A DNA stretch of 64,000 nt from NCBI GenBank assembly GCA_903870055.1, contig CAIQBG010000047.1:32239-96238 (forward strand), written 5' to 3'. This stretch comes from an uncultured Pseudomonadota bacterium. Lineage in GTDB: Bacteria > Pseudomonadota > Gammaproteobacteria > Burkholderiales > Rhodocyclaceae. Positions 41,002 through 50,079 of the stretch are shown one piece after another. A program made the position numbers and the translations under genes. The notes under the pieces were generated by a model. It ran no database searches and was not told where the DNA came from. It was given only the letters and a program-made list of their open reading frames with translations. How positions within the stretch are numbered: the first letter of the stretch is position 1; each line of letters starts with the position of its first letter.

Positions 41002-41314
41002 ATCATCGACAACACCCTGGCTGCAGATTACCGGCAAAGGTTATCTGCAGCTTACCGTGCATGTACAACCCGGCGCGAAAACGACTTCTTGTGCCGGGGT
41101 TCATGGCGACGCCCTGAAAATTCGTTTGCATGCGCCACCTGTCGATGGCAAAGCCAATCAGGCGCTTATTGCCTGGCTGGCTAAAACCTTAAGCTGCCCA
41201 CAAAGTACGATTGCATTAATTCGCGGGCAAACCAGTCGACGTAAAACGCTGAGCATCCACACCGACCAGCCGGATGCGCTGAGTCGCCAGCTACAAGCGC
41301 TGGCTTCTGACTGA
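40994..41314 (+). CDS. yggU: YggU/DUF167 family protein
   Basis: Protein of 106 residues of the DUF167 fold with VHVQPGAKTTSCAGVHGDALKIRLHAPPVDGKANQ in its first half, the family's diagnostic stretch, followed by LIRGQTSRRKTL. Function is unknown. I assigned a GTG start at 40994 that overlaps the proC stop; an upstream extension would only read proC in another frame. Its TGA stop abuts the TGA of the convergent pyrX, the two forming the palindrome TGATCA. Confidence 0.88.
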   Translation: MTESSTTPWLQITGKGYLQLTVHVQPGAKTTSCAGVHGDALKIRLHAPPVDGKANQALIAWLAKTLSCPQSTIALIRGQTSRRKTLSIHTDQPDALSRQLQALASD

Positions 41315-42580
41315 TCAGCTGCGCTCGTAAACTGGCTGACCAGCAGCCAAGGTTGTTACGACGCGGCCCTGCAGCGTTCTGCCCAGGAAGGGTGTCAGCT
41401 TGCCGGCGCTGCGCAGATCGTTTTCGTTAACAGTCCAGGTTGCTTCCGGATCGAAGATACAAAGGTCAGCGCGCTGCCCCACTGCAACCTGACCAGCCTC
41501 GACGCCCAGAATTTCTGCAGCACGTGCCGTTACGGGTAGCAACGAACGGCGCAGCGGTAGGCTAAGCGCCTCACCCCAGGCCAACGTTAACGGTAGCAGC
41601 AGTTCGATACCGGTGGCACCCGGTGCTGCTTCGGCAAACGGTACCCGTTTTACATCCAGGCCCAGCGGCGTATGCGCAGATACGGCGGCACCAATCGTAC
41701 CCTCAGCCAAGCCCAGGCGTAGTGCTTCGCGATCACCATATCCACGGAGTGGCGGATCAAATCGCGTGAGCGGATCGAAGTAACCAATATCTTGTTCGTA
41801 CAGATGCAAGGCATGCACGGCTACGTCACCCGTTACCGGCAAACCGGCATCACGCGCTTCGCGTAGCAGTGCTACACCTTCTGCAGAACTGATCTGGGTG
41901 AAGTGCACGCGCGCACCCGTTGCTTTAGCGAGTGCCAGCACCGTTTGCATGGCGAGCGTCTCGGCTGCGACCGGAATGGCAGCCAACCCCAGACGAGAGG
42001 CCAGCGCGCTGTCGTGCGCAATGCCTTCTTTGCTGAGATGATATTCGGCAGGTTGTAACCAGACAGGCACATCGCATGATGCGGCGTACTGCAATGCGCG
42101 CCAGAGCACGCGGGTATCCGCTGGCAAACCGCGGCCTTGTGACACGGCGATACAACCGGCATCACGCAGCAGGCTCATTTCGGCCAACATGCTGCCAGAC
42201 AAGCCTTGCGTCATCGCGCCGACAGGCAGTACCCGAACCAGCGATACATCTTCAGCATGGCGCACCAGTCGTTCGGCAAGTTCTGGCTCATCCAGTATCG
42301 GATCCACATCCGGCGGACACGCCAGGGTGGTGACTCCGCCCGCGACTGCGGCGGCGAGTTCAGCATCAATGTTGCCGGCAATACGTGCCGAGAGATCGAC
42401 CAGACCCGGTGCAACCACCAGCCCCTGTGCATCAATGACCTGATCTGCTTTAAAACCTGCAGGTGTTTGGCCGATACCGACAATCTTGCCGTTAGCGATA
42501 AAAACCGAGGCCGCTTCATCAAACTGGGAAGCCGGGTCAATGACGCGTCCGCCGCGAATTTCGATGCTCTTTGCGCTCAT
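41315..42580 (-). CDS. pyrX: Inactive dihydroorotase homologue (PyrX / PyrC')
   Basis: Protein of 421 residues with the amidohydrolase/dihydroorotase fold (APGLVDLSARIAGN, PVTGDVAVHALHL, FDPPLRGYGDREAL) but lacking metal ligands. The HxH of active enzymes is Ser64-Ala-Arg66, the lysine/His region reads LQPAEYHL, and the TDHAPH Asp site reads AVSAHTPLG. Such proteins are known as non-catalytic partners that assemble with PyrB into the aspartate carbamoyltransferase holoenzyme. It lies one base after pyrB, which fits that role. A true dihydroorotase must be encoded elsewhere. Confidence 0.92.
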   Translation of the reverse strand: MSAKSIEIRGGRVIDPASQFDEAASVFIANGKIVGIGQTPAGFKADQVIDAQGLVVAPGLVDLSARIAGNIDAELAAAVAGGVTTLACPPDVDPILDEPELAERLVRHAEDVSLVRVLPVGAMTQGLSGSMLAEMSLLRDAGCIAVSQGRGLPADTRVLWRALQYAASCDVPVWLQPAEYHLSKEGIAHDSALASRLGLAAIPVAAETLAMQTVLALAKATGARVHFTQISSAEGVALLREARDAGLPVTGDVAVHALHLYEQDIGYFDPLTRFDPPLRGYGDREALRLGLAEGTIGAAVSAHTPLGLDVKRVPFAEAAPGATGIELLLPLTLAWGEALSLPLRRSLLPVTARAAEILGVEAGQVAVGQRADLCIFDPEATWTVNENDLRSAGKLTPFLGRTLQGRVVTTLAAGQPVYERS

Positions 42581-42581
42581 C

Positions 42582-43547
42582 TTAGCCTCCTGCCAATACG
42601 CTCATCACCGCCATACGCATGGCGATACCAAAGGTCACCTGCGGCAGAATTACCGCGCGTGGGCTATCGGCAACTGCCGAATCAATTTCTACGCCCCGGT
42701 TCATTGGCCCCGGGTGCATGACGATCGCATCTGGCTTCGCTGCCTTGAGGCGCTCATGCGTCAGACCGTAGCGGTCGTGGAATTCAGTTGCAGAAGGCAG
42801 TAATGCGCCGCTCATGCGCTCGCGTTGCAGGCGCAGCGCAATCACCACATCACAATCTTTCAGCCCACTATCCAGGTCGCGATGCACTCCCACACCCAGT
42901 GATTCAATATCGGTGGGGATCAGCGTTTGCGGACCTACGACGCGGATCGATTCGGCACCCAACGTCTTAAGTGCGTGAATATCCGAACGTGCGACACGTG
43001 AGTGCAGGATGTCGCCGATCAGCGCCACCTTGAGGCCTTCGAAGCCACCCTTGTAGTGGCGGATGGTGTACATGTCGAGCAGGCCCTGCGTCGGATGCCC
43101 ATGGCGGCCGTCACCGGCGTTGATGACATGAATATCGCTGCGGCCAGTACGGCGCAAGTGGTCGACGATCAGATGCGGCGCGCCACTGGATTCGTGACGC
43201 ACAACAAACATGTCAGCGTGCATGGCGCAGAGGTTGTCGACGGTATCAAGCAGCGTCTCGCCTTTGGCGGTAGACGATGTCGACATATTTAGATTAATCA
43301 CATCGGCCGACAGGCGCTTGGCGGCAATTTCAAAAGTCGTGCGTGTGCGCGTCGAGTTTTCGAAGAAGAGGTTGAACACACTCTTGCCTCGCAGTAGCGG
43401 GACTTTTTTCACATCGCGGTCTGACACCCCCAGAAAACTGGCGCCGGTATCGAGCAGTCGCGTGAGTTGGTCACGGGACAAGCCCTCAGTCGAGAGCAGG
43501 TGGATCAGGTTGCCATCGGCGTCGAGTTGCGGATCAAGCATCATCAA
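42582..43547 (-). CDS. pyrB: Aspartate carbamoyltransferase catalytic subunit
   Basis: Protein of 321 residues condensing carbamoyl phosphate with L-aspartate in pyrimidine synthesis. Carbamoyl-phosphate loop [19 protein letters not shown], the mobile [10 protein letters not shown] segment, [12 protein letters not shown] and the C-terminal [12 protein letters not shown] are intact. An N-terminal extension of about 20 residues, as in the class whose PyrB needs PyrX, is present. It sits between pyrR, which it overlaps by 14 bases, and pyrX. Confidence 0.97.
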   Translation of the reverse strand: MMMLDPQLDADGNLIHLLSTEGLSRDQLTRLLDTGASFLGVSDRDVKKVPLLRGKSVFNLFFENSTRTRTTFEIAAKRLSADVINLNMSTSSTAKGETLLDTVDNLCAMHADMFVVRHESSGAPHLIVDHLRRTGRSDIHVINAGDGRHGHPTQGLLDMYTIRHYKGGFEGLKVALIGDILHSRVARSDIHALKTLGAESIRVVGPQTLIPTDIESLGVGVHRDLDSGLKDCDVVIALRLQRERMSGALLPSATEFHDRYGLTHERLKAAKPDAIVMHPGPMNRGVEIDSAVADSPRAVILPQVTFGIAMRMAVMSVLAGG

Positions 43548-44058
43548 GGCTCCAGGTCAGTTTGCCTTCGGAATCATCAAAAGGGTTACGCACCAGCACC
43601 AGGCTGGCATCTGATGGCAGGCTCACTGGCCAGACACAGAAATCAGCCGCGATGGGCAACTGGCGCTCACCACGATCGGCCAGTACTGCCAGCTGTACGC
43701 TTCCGGGACGACCGTAATCAAACAGTTCATTCAGCGCTGCGCGTGTTGTGCGGCCTGTGTAGAGCACGTCATCCACCAGAATCACGGGCTTACCAACGAT
43801 ATCAACCGGTACGGTGGTCGGTTGCACATTCGGACGCAGGCCGCGCTCACTGAAATCATCGCGGTAGAAAGAGATATCCACACTGCCGACCGGCGGATGT
43901 GCCGGTAACAATTGCGAAAGGCGCTCGGCAATCCAGACGCCGCCAGTAAAGACGCCGATGAGTACCGTATCCGGCGCCTTATCAAATACCGGGCGTAATT
44001 GTTCAGCCAATGCGGCAATCTGCTGCTCGGCATCGGGTAGGTTTTTTAAATCAGGCAT
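43534..44058 (-). CDS. pyrR: Bifunctional pyr regulator / uracil phosphoribosyltransferase PyrR
   Basis: Protein of 174 residues with the phosphoribosyltransferase loop [18 protein letters not shown] and [15 protein letters not shown]. PyrR proteins bind pyr leader RNA in Gram-positives; in proteobacteria the RNA-binding role is unproven, and uracil phosphoribosyltransferase activity may be the main one. I see no clear attenuator before pyrB, since the genes overlap. ATG 44058 has GGAGG six bases upstream and overlaps the ruvX stop by eight bases. Confidence 0.9.
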   Translation of the reverse strand: MPDLKNLPDAEQQIAALAEQLRPVFDKAPDTVLIGVFTGGVWIAERLSQLLPAHPPVGSVDISFYRDDFSERGLRPNVQPTTVPVDIVGKPVILVDDVLYTGRTTRAALNELFDYGRPGSVQLAVLADRGERQLPIAADFCVWPVSLPSDASLVLVRNPFDDSEGKLTWSLDDA

Positions 44059-44506
44059 GCGTGCCTCCGGCTTGGTGTTCTGATCGGGCAGCTTGCTGAT
44101 CCAACCACTGTTGCAAAAGAATCTGGGCGGCGACGGCATCAACATTCGCCTTAGCGGCACGGGCCGATTGGCCGGCCTGCTGCAACCGCTGTTCTGCTTC
44201 TGCCGAACTCAGACGTTCGTCCACCCAGGTAACGGGCAGATTGAATCGGCCATGCAGCTGGTTGCCGAAGCGGCGGCAGCGTTGCGTCATTTCGTGTTCG
44301 GTGCCGTCCATATGTGTGGGCAAGCCAACGACGATCTGATTAGGCTGCCATTCAGCGAGCAATGCGCCGATTTTTTCAAAGCGCTGGGCAAGTGGCTCGC
44401 TGGCAATGAGCGTCAGCGGATGCGCTAAGCCGGTGATGGTTTCTCCTACGGCAACGCCAATGCGTACCGTACCGAAATCGAAGCCCATCACCGTGCCCTC
44501 AGGCAT
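44051..44506 (-). CDS. ruvX: Holliday-junction resolvase-like / pre-16S rRNA nuclease YqgF (RuvX)
   Basis: Protein of 151 residues with an RNase H-like fold: MGFDFGTVRIGVAVGE carries the first catalytic Asp, VVGLPTHMDG and VTWVDERLSS the further acidic residues, and VDAVAAQILLQQWL the last Asp. YqgF matures the 5' end of 16S rRNA in Escherichia coli. Two ATGs further upstream (to 44533) lie inside yqgE; 44506 was chosen for its fit to family length and spacing from GGCAGG. It overlaps yqgE by eight bases. Confidence 0.92.
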   Translation of the reverse strand: MPEGTVMGFDFGTVRIGVAVGETITGLAHPLTLIASEPLAQRFEKIGALLAEWQPNQIVVGLPTHMDGTEHEMTQRCRRFGNQLHGRFNLPVTWVDERLSSAEAEQRLQQAGQSARAAKANVDAVAAQILLQQWLDQQAARSEHQAGGTHA

Positions 44507-45119
44507 GGCCTGCCACATCTGATAAACGGTCAAAGCCGATGCCCAGCTTAGCTAGTGCTGCCGGCAATCGCTCTTCGAAAGGCAGGTCGAACAGGATTTC
44601 ATCATCGGCAGGCACACTCAGCCAGGCGTTCTGCAAAATTTCGTTATCCAGTTGCCCCGGCACCCAACCGGCATACCCGAGGGCGACCAACATGGACTTC
44701 GGCGCAGTCTCGCTACCAATCGATTCGAGAATATCTTTAGAGCTGGTGAGCGCAATATCTTCCGAAATCTTCATCGTCGACTGCCAGGGTTTGGCTGGCT
44801 TATGCAGTACAAAGGCGCGATCCAGTTGCACCGGGCCACCAAACAATACAGGTTGGCCGGCCAGTTCCGTATCTGTATTCGCCAGTTCTACGCGCTCGAA
44901 AAGCGTCGCCAGGCTCATGTCCGTCGGTTTGTTCACAACGATCCCCATGGCACCCTGGTCGGAATGTTCGCAGAGGTAAATCAGGCTGCGGGCGAAACGT
45001 GGATCTGACATGCCCGGCATGGCCACTAAAAAATGTCCGCGCAGCCAGGTGGCAGTTTCTGCCAACCCCGACGTTTTTGGTACTTCAGATTCGTCTGAGG
45101 GTACGCGGGAAGCGGTCAT
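44499..45119 (-). CDS. yqgE: YqgE/AlgH family protein
   Basis: Protein of 206 residues with the YqgE core LRGHFLVAMPGMSDPRFARSLIYLCEHSDQGAMG, GGPVQLDRAFVLH and a C-terminal segment LGYAGWVPGQLDNEI. The family is conserved and genetically linked to ruvX across proteobacteria, but its molecular role is unknown. About 25 extra N-terminal residues are present compared with most members, and an internal ATG is possible. It starts 19 bases from the divergent photolyase gene and leads the yqgE-ruvX-pyrR-pyrB-pyrX operon. Confidence 0.93.
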   Translation of the reverse strand: MTASRVPSDESEVPKTSGLAETATWLRGHFLVAMPGMSDPRFARSLIYLCEHSDQGAMGIVVNKPTDMSLATLFERVELANTDTELAGQPVLFGGPVQLDRAFVLHKPAKPWQSTMKISEDIALTSSKDILESIGSETAPKSMLVALGYAGWVPGQLDNEILQNAWLSVPADDEILFDLPFEERLPAALAKLGIGFDRLSDVAGHA

Positions 45120-45138
45120 ATGTCGTATTCTACCGCAA

Positions 45139-46584
45139 ATGCAGACTCAACACCCCGAAAAACCGGCGCTCGTATGGTTAAGACGCGATCTGCGGCTTGA
45201 TGATCAGGCTGCGCTCTACTATGCACTCAAACAGCATGAGCGCGTGTATGTAACCTTTGTTTTTGACCGCGACATTTTGGATAAGTTACCGCGTCAGGAT
45301 CGTCGGGTTGAGTTCATTCGGGAGTCCCTGGTTGAACTCGACGAAATTCTCCATGAGCACGGCGGCGCGCTGATTGTGCGCCACGGGTCATCACGAGAGC
45401 ACATCCCCGCGCTGGCCCGCGAACTTGATGTCGGTGATGTTTATTGCAATCGGGACTATGAACCCTCGGCGGTATTGCGTGATCGGGATGTTGCCGAAAC
45501 ATTAGCCAAGGCGCAAATCGGTTTTCTCAGCTACAAAGATCAGGCGATTTTTGAACAGGATGAAGTGCTCACACAGATGGGCAAACCCTTCACCGTGTTC
45601 ACCCCCTATAAAAACGCCTGGTACAAAAAAGCCACACTGGCCGAAACCGATTTTTTTGTTCGGCCTTATCCAGTGACTCGGTACTTGCAACACTTGGCCA
45701 CATCACCACTTGCGACCGGCATCCCAACGCTTGCAGAGATCGGCTTTGAGCCGAGTGACCTTACAAAAATCGGGATTGTTCCCGGTGTCTCGGGTGCACG
45801 CGCACGCATAGAAGACTTCTTCACACGGATTGATCACTACAAAGTGGCTCGTGATTTTCCAGCGATCAAAGGGGTGTCTTATCTATCTGTGCATCTGCGC
45901 TTTGGCACACTGTCTCTCCGTGAGTTGGCCGGACGCGCCTGGCGCGAGGGTGGCGAAGGCGCCCTAGGCTGGCTGAACGAACTAATCTGGCGTGACTTCT
46001 ATTTCGCGATCCTGCATCACTTTCCGCATGCCATTGGCCATGCCTTCAAACCCGCCTTTGAGGCCATTGCCTGGGACGACAATCCAGCCTGGCATGCAGC
46101 CTGGTGTAGTGGTCACACCGGTTACCCACTGGTTGATGCCGCACAACGCCAACTGGCACAAACCGGCTGGATGCATAACCGCCTACGCATGATGAGCGCA
46201 TCGTTCTACACGAAGGATCTGGGCCTGGATTGGCGCCAAGGAGAAGCCTGGTTTGCCGAGCTTTTACTGGACTTCGATCTATCAGCTAACAACGGCGGCT
46301 GGCAGTGGTCGTCTTCTACCGGCTGTGATGCACAACCCTGGTTCCGGATTTTCAACCCGGTGACACAATCCGAGCGTTTTGATCCGCAAGGGAAGTTTAT
46401 TCGTCGCTACGTCCCCGAACTCGCGAACGTGCCCGACAAATACATTCACGCACCCTGGACGATGCCAGCGGATACCCAGGCTAACTGCGGCGTCTTAATC
46501 GGTCGCGACTATCCTGCGCCGATTGTCGATCATGCCGAGGCCCGACAAAGAACGCTGGAGCGATTCAAGCTCGCTACCAGTTAA
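45139..46584 (+). CDS. phrB: Deoxyribodipyrimidine photo-lyase (class I CPD photolyase)
   Basis: Protein of 481 residues. The N-terminal antenna-chromophore domain begins ALVWLRRDLRLDDQAALYYAL; the FAD domain (~200-480) has IWRDFYFAILHHFPHA, HNRLRMMSASF and LSANNGGWQWSSSTGCDAQPWFRIFNP, the stretch that lines the cyclobutane-dimer pocket and electron-transfer Trp chain. It repairs UV dimers using light. ATG 45139 gives the expected length; an earlier ATG at 45010 would cross yqgE antisense. Confidence 0.95.
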   Translation: MQTQHPEKPALVWLRRDLRLDDQAALYYALKQHERVYVTFVFDRDILDKLPRQDRRVEFIRESLVELDEILHEHGGALIVRHGSSREHIPALARELDVGDVYCNRDYEPSAVLRDRDVAETLAKAQIGFLSYKDQAIFEQDEVLTQMGKPFTVFTPYKNAWYKKATLAETDFFVRPYPVTRYLQHLATSPLATGIPTLAEIGFEPSDLTKIGIVPGVSGARARIEDFFTRIDHYKVARDFPAIKGVSYLSVHLRFGTLSLRELAGRAWREGGEGALGWLNELIWRDFYFAILHHFPHAIGHAFKPAFEAIAWDDNPAWHAAWCSGHTGYPLVDAAQRQLAQTGWMHNRLRMMSASFYTKDLGLDWRQGEAWFAELLLDFDLSANNGGWQWSSSTGCDAQPWFRIFNPVTQSERFDPQGKFIRRYVPELANVPDKYIHAPWTMPADTQANCGVLIGRDYPAPIVDHAEARQRTLERFKLATS

Positions 46585-46600
46585 AATAGCATCTGACTGC

Positions 46601-46652
46601 ATGTTCATTCTTGGCCGGATGGAACATGGTGGTTTTTTATCTAAACCGGCCA
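46601..46652 (+). promoter_or_regulatory. Leader with two mutually exclusive hairpins before the GDT1 gene
   Basis: Arms ATGTTC (46601-46606) and GAACAT (46622-46627) form one hairpin whose loop contains TGGCCGG (46612-46618). That same TGGCCGG pairs perfectly with CCGGCCA (46646-46652). The two pairings cannot both form as nested helices, so the leader could act as a switch. No conserved manganese-riboswitch (yybP-ykoY) sequence was recognised. Confidence 0.35.
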
Positions 46653-46662
46653 GAGAAAAAAG

Positions 46663-47241
46663 ATGGAAGCACTACTCGTCTCTACCGGTGTTGTGGCGCT
46701 AGCCGAAATCGGTGACAAAACCCAACTACTCGCATTTCTTCTTGCCGCCCGCTTTAAAAAGCCCGTGCCTATTATTTTGGGCATTCTGGTCGCCACCATT
46801 CTGAACCATGGTCTGGCCGGCGCTGTCGGTGCGTGGATTACGCATGCAGTGAGTCCTGAAATTCTCCGCTGGGTTCTTGGCGCATCCTTTATCGGTATGG
46901 CCATCTGGACAATGATCCCCGATGAAATCGAAGATGAAGAAACCCAGGTCGCCAAACGTTTCGGCGTCTTCGGCGCTACCTTGATTACATTCTTCCTGGC
47001 CGAGATGGGCGACAAGACTCAGATCGCAACGGTGGCTATGGCTGCGCATTATGCAGACCCGATGCTGGTTGTCGTTGGCACCACGCTAGGCATGCTGATT
47101 GCCGATGTCCCAGCGGTGTTTATCGGTGACAAATTGGCTAACAGGATACCGATGCGACTCGTTCACAGCATCGCTGCTGCTGTGTTTGCTGCTCTGGGGA
47201 TTGCTACCTTACTGGGCGCAGGCGCCGGCTTCGGGTTTTAA
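46663..47241 (+). CDS. TMEM165/GDT1 family cation transporter
   Basis: Protein of 192 residues with about six membrane helices in two repeats, each carrying the family's E-x-G-D-K-T motif: LAEIGDKTQLLAF (~residues 13-25) and LAEMGDKTQIATVAM (~117-131). Characterised members move manganese or calcium outwards or into the Golgi, and bacterial members are manganese exporters. The metal here is inferred. It ends one base before the convergent receiver gene; the two stops form TAATTA. Confidence 0.9.
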   Translation: MEALLVSTGVVALAEIGDKTQLLAFLLAARFKKPVPIILGILVATILNHGLAGAVGAWITHAVSPEILRWVLGASFIGMAIWTMIPDEIEDEETQVAKRFGVFGATLITFFLAEMGDKTQIATVAMAAHYADPMLVVVGTTLGMLIADVPAVFIGDKLANRIPMRLVHSIAAAVFAALGIATLLGAGAGFGF

Positions 47242-47610
47242 TTAGATATCCGCGATGCGGGTGAGCAATTCATGCTCGGTGATTGGTTTGACCAGGTAAT
47301 CAATCGCGCCCTGTCGCAAACCCCAAACCTTATCCGTATCCTGCCCTTTAGCTGAAACGAGGATGACGGGAATACGGGCAAGGTTTTCATCGTCACTACG
47401 CGTCAACGCACGTGTGGCCTGATAACCATTCAGGCCCGGCATAACTACTTCCATCAGAATCAGGTCGGGGCGTTCGCGGCGGGCGATATCAACACCTTCT
47501 TCGCCATCACCCGCTACCGTAACCGTATAACCAGCTGCCGTGAGCATGCTGCTAAGCTGAGCACGCTCAATCGGTGAGGGTTCAACCACCAGTATTGTCT
47601 GTATCGTCAC
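47242..47610 (-). CDS. Receiver-only protein (PilH/PilG-like) without phospho-acceptor Asp
   Basis: Protein of 122 residues with the CheY fold and no output domain. The later part (MPGLNGYQATRALTRSD, DKVWGLRQGAIDYLVKP) resembles PilH-type pilus receivers. The usual phospho-acceptor Asp is Glu54 in ILMEVVMPG, and the metal-binding pair of the first loop is Glu10-Pro11 instead of Asp-Asp; the conserved Lys in VKP is kept. Normal phosphotransfer is therefore doubtful; a fixed, phospho-mimicking state is possible. GTG start at 47610 with GGAG eight bases upstream; downstream of rubredoxin. Confidence 0.87.
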   Translation of the reverse strand: MTIQTILVVEPSPIERAQLSSMLTAAGYTVTVAGDGEEGVDIARRERPDLILMEVVMPGLNGYQATRALTRSDDENLARIPVILVSAKGQDTDKVWGLRQGAIDYLVKPITEHELLTRIADI

Positions 47611-47634
47611 CTGGAGGCTCCCTTTGGCCGCGTA

Positions 47635-47814
47635 TTAGAGTTCGATCATCTCGAAGTCCTCTTTACGCAGCGCGCATTCCGGACAGACCCAATTCATGGG
47701 CACATCGGCCCATAGCGTGCCCGGTGCAATGCCATCCTCTGGCAAGCCGGCTTCTTCGTCGTAAATAAACCCACAGCCCAGACACATCCAGGACTTGAAA
47801 GACTGACCACTCAT
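47635..47814 (-). CDS. Rubredoxin
   Basis: Protein of 59 residues, missed by simple length cut-offs. Two CxxC motifs, CLGC (~residues 11-14) and CPEC (~44-47), bind a single iron, and FIYDEEAGLPEDGIAPGT and DVPMNWVCP are standard rubredoxin segments. It is a small one-electron carrier; in betaproteobacteria it is commonly found beside pilus receiver genes and thiamine genes, as here. ATG 47814 has AGGG eight bases upstream. Redox partner unknown. Confidence 0.95.
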   Translation of the reverse strand: MSGQSFKSWMCLGCGFIYDEEAGLPEDGIAPGTLWADVPMNWVCPECALRKEDFEMIEL

Positions 47815-47951
47815 GGCGAAACCCTAAGCAAGAAGTAACTGATTGGATTGATACAATACAGTCATCCTAACCGAACGAATACCCAACTGTCATCACGTTG
47901 TCATGATTATCGACAACGCCTTTCCCGATTTATCCGATTGTCCTGAACACT

Positions 47952-48602
47952 GTGTTTAACTTTCCCGGCACTCTTTACGCAATAACCCCCGACCAGGCTG
48001 ACACCCAGCGACTGGTTGGACAGGTGCGCACAGCCCTTGAGGCGGGTGTTCGGCTCGTGCAATACCGTGACAAGATCAGCACGATGGCTGACAAATTAAC
48101 GCGCGGCCGAACCTTAAACCAGTTATGCCAGGCTTTCGATGCCCAACTCATCATAAACGATGACGTGGTGCTAACAATCGCCATCGGTGCCGCCGGCGTG
48201 CATTTGGGCGGAGACGATGGCAGCATCCGTGACGCCCGTCGCCTGCTGCCTGCCAATAGCATCATTGGCGCTTCCTGTTATAACAACCTAAATCTGGCTC
48301 GAACCGCCCTGGCCGATGGTGCCAGCTATGTCGCTTTTGGTGCCTGCTTCGATTCGCCAACCAAACCGGCTGCGCTTAGGGTTAACCTTGATCAGCTTCA
48401 GTCTTTCCGGGATGCGCTGGGGTCTCATGTCGCCATCTGCGGCATTGGCGGCATCACCCACCGCAACCTCTCCGAGATCTGCGGCCTCGTCGATGCCGTT
48501 GCCCTGATTTCCGAACTTTTCGGAAGCCCGGAAGCGCCACACACCCCCGAACAGATCAAGCATCGTATCCAGCAACTGCTGGCGGAACCTGCTCTACTCT
48601 AA
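47952..48602 (+). CDS. thiE: Thiamine-phosphate synthase ThiE
   Basis: Protein of 216 residues, a TIM barrel joining the pyrimidine (HMP-PP) and thiazole-phosphate halves of thiamine. Motifs [54 protein letters not shown] and CGIGGI mark phosphate and metal binding. The start is GTG at 47952. It is divergent from rubredoxin across 137 bases in which I see no further gene. hemL follows after 37 bases, then the TPP-controlled thiD-thiC. Confidence 0.94.
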   Translation: MFNFPGTLYAITPDQADTQRLVGQVRTALEAGVRLVQYRDKISTMADKLTRGRTLNQLCQAFDAQLIINDDVVLTIAIGAAGVHLGGDDGSIRDARRLLPANSIIGASCYNNLNLARTALADGASYVAFGACFDSPTKPAALRVNLDQLQSFRDALGSHVAICGIGGITHRNLSEICGLVDAVALISELFGSPEAPHTPEQIKHRIQQLLAEPALL

Positions 48603-48639
48603 ATTTTCAACTATCTTTAACTCGAGTCGATTACTCATC

Positions 48640-49932
48640 ATGACCAGCCGTAACGAAGAACTCTTTGCCGCCGCCCAACGACACATTCCCGGTGGCGTGA
48701 ACTCACCGGTGCGCGCTTTCCGTGGCGTCGGCGGTACGCCACGTTTCTTCGCCTCGGGCAAAGGACCGCGCGTCACCGATGCCGACGGCAAGGTGTATAT
48801 CGATTACGTGGGCTCCTGGGGCCCGCTGATCCTAGGCCATGCCGATCCGGATGTGTTGGAAGCCGTGCAGACCACCGCCGCCCGTGGCCTGACTTTTGGC
48901 GCACCCACCGGTGCAGAAGTCGAGATGGCTGATCTGCTCTGCGAAATGCTGCCATCGCTGGAAATGGTGCGTCTGGTCTCTTCAGGGACCGAAGCCACCA
49001 TGAGCGCCATCCGCCTGGCACGTGGCTTTACCGGCCGCGACCTGATCATAAAATTCGAAGGGTGCTACCATGGCCACGCCGACAGTCTGCTGGTCAAAGC
49101 CGGCTCCGGCTTGCTCACCTTTGGCAACCCCTCATCAGGTGGTGTGCCAGCTGACGTAGCCGCGCACACGCTGGTGCTGCCCTATAACGACATCCCCGCG
49201 TTCAACGAAGCGGTAGATAAATATGCCGACAAGCTCGCTGCGGTCATCGTCGAGCCCATCGCCGGCAACATGAATCTGGTCGACCCGGGCAAAGCATTTT
49301 TACAGGCCCTGCGCGATGGTTGTACACGCGTTGGCGCCGTCCTGATTTTTGATGAAGTCATGACGGGCTTCCGTGTCGGTCTGCAGGGTGTGCAAGGCCG
49401 CTACGGCATTACGCCTGATCTCACCACCCTCGGCAAGATCGTCGGTGGCGGCATGCCGCTGGCGGCCTTTGGTGGTCGCAAAGACATTCTGACCTGCCTA
49501 GCACCGCTAGGGCCGGTCTATCAGGCAGGCACACTATCGGGTAACCCAGTGGCGGTGGCCGCTGGCATCACCACACTGAAGAAGCTACGCGCCCCCGGTT
49601 TTTACGAATCGCTGGCCGAACGTACCCGTCAACTCACTGACGGCCTAACGGCCGCTGCTCGCAAGCACGGCATTGCCTTCTCAGCGCAGTCTGTCGGCGG
49701 CATGTTCGGCTTGTACTTCCGCGAAGCGCCTCCGACCAGCTATGCCGAAGTGATGGAAGCCGATAGCGCGCGCTTTAACCGCTTCTTCCACGCCATGCTG
49801 GATGTGCCCGGGGAAGGCCATTACTTCGCCCCATCGGCCTTCGAAGCCGGTTTCGTTAGTGCAACGCATACGCCGGCCGACATTGCGGCGACGATTGCTG
49901 CCGCCGATATGGAATTTGCGAAACTCGTCTGA
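48640..49932 (+). CDS. hemL: Glutamate-1-semialdehyde 2,1-aminomutase HemL
   Basis: Protein of 430 residues, the PLP enzyme that makes 5-aminolevulinate in the C5 heme pathway. The start [17 protein letters not shown], the [17 protein letters not shown] block, [12 protein letters not shown] and the Schiff-base Lys in [17 protein letters not shown] are present, as is the C-terminal [14 protein letters not shown]. Length is typical. It lies between thiE and the thiamine riboswitch, an arrangement seen in several betaproteobacteria, although heme and thiamine synthesis are not metabolically linked here. Confidence 0.97.
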   Translation: MTSRNEELFAAAQRHIPGGVNSPVRAFRGVGGTPRFFASGKGPRVTDADGKVYIDYVGSWGPLILGHADPDVLEAVQTTAARGLTFGAPTGAEVEMADLLCEMLPSLEMVRLVSSGTEATMSAIRLARGFTGRDLIIKFEGCYHGHADSLLVKAGSGLLTFGNPSSGGVPADVAAHTLVLPYNDIPAFNEAVDKYADKLAAVIVEPIAGNMNLVDPGKAFLQALRDGCTRVGAVLIFDEVMTGFRVGLQGVQGRYGITPDLTTLGKIVGGGMPLAAFGGRKDILTCLAPLGPVYQAGTLSGNPVAVAAGITTLKKLRAPGFYESLAERTRQLTDGLTAAARKHGIAFSAQSVGGMFGLYFREAPPTSYAEVMEADSARFNRFFHAMLDVPGEGHYFAPSAFEAGFVSATHTPADIAATIAAADMEFAKLV

Positions 49933-50002
49933 CTTGCGGTAACCGGGGTTTTCCTTTAATTTCAGTCTGTTCCACGGTCAGTTCACTGACCAGGCCTTTA
50001 GC

Positions 50003-50079
50003 TCGTTAGGGGTGCCCGAAATTTGGGCTGAGAGAGACCCTTGGCACCTGATCCGGTTAATGCCGGCGTAGGGAAACGA
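50003..50079 (+). promoter_or_regulatory. TPP riboswitch (THI element)
   Basis: The conserved GGGGTGCCC, GGGCTGAGAGAGACCC, CACCTGATCCGGTTAATGCCGG and GCGTAGGGAA blocks occur in order. P1 is UCGUU (50003-50007) with AACGA (50075-50079). The ATG of thiD follows the P1 3' strand directly, and its AGGG ribosome-binding site lies inside the aptamer. Binding of thiamine pyrophosphate should therefore hide the start region of thiD, giving translational control of thiD-thiC without a separate expression platform. No terminator is visible. Confidence 0.96.

Noticed and set aside
46585..46662. Manganese riboswitch (yybP-ykoY) before the GDT1 gene
   Set aside because: None of the conserved loop sequences could be found; only generic hairpins are present.
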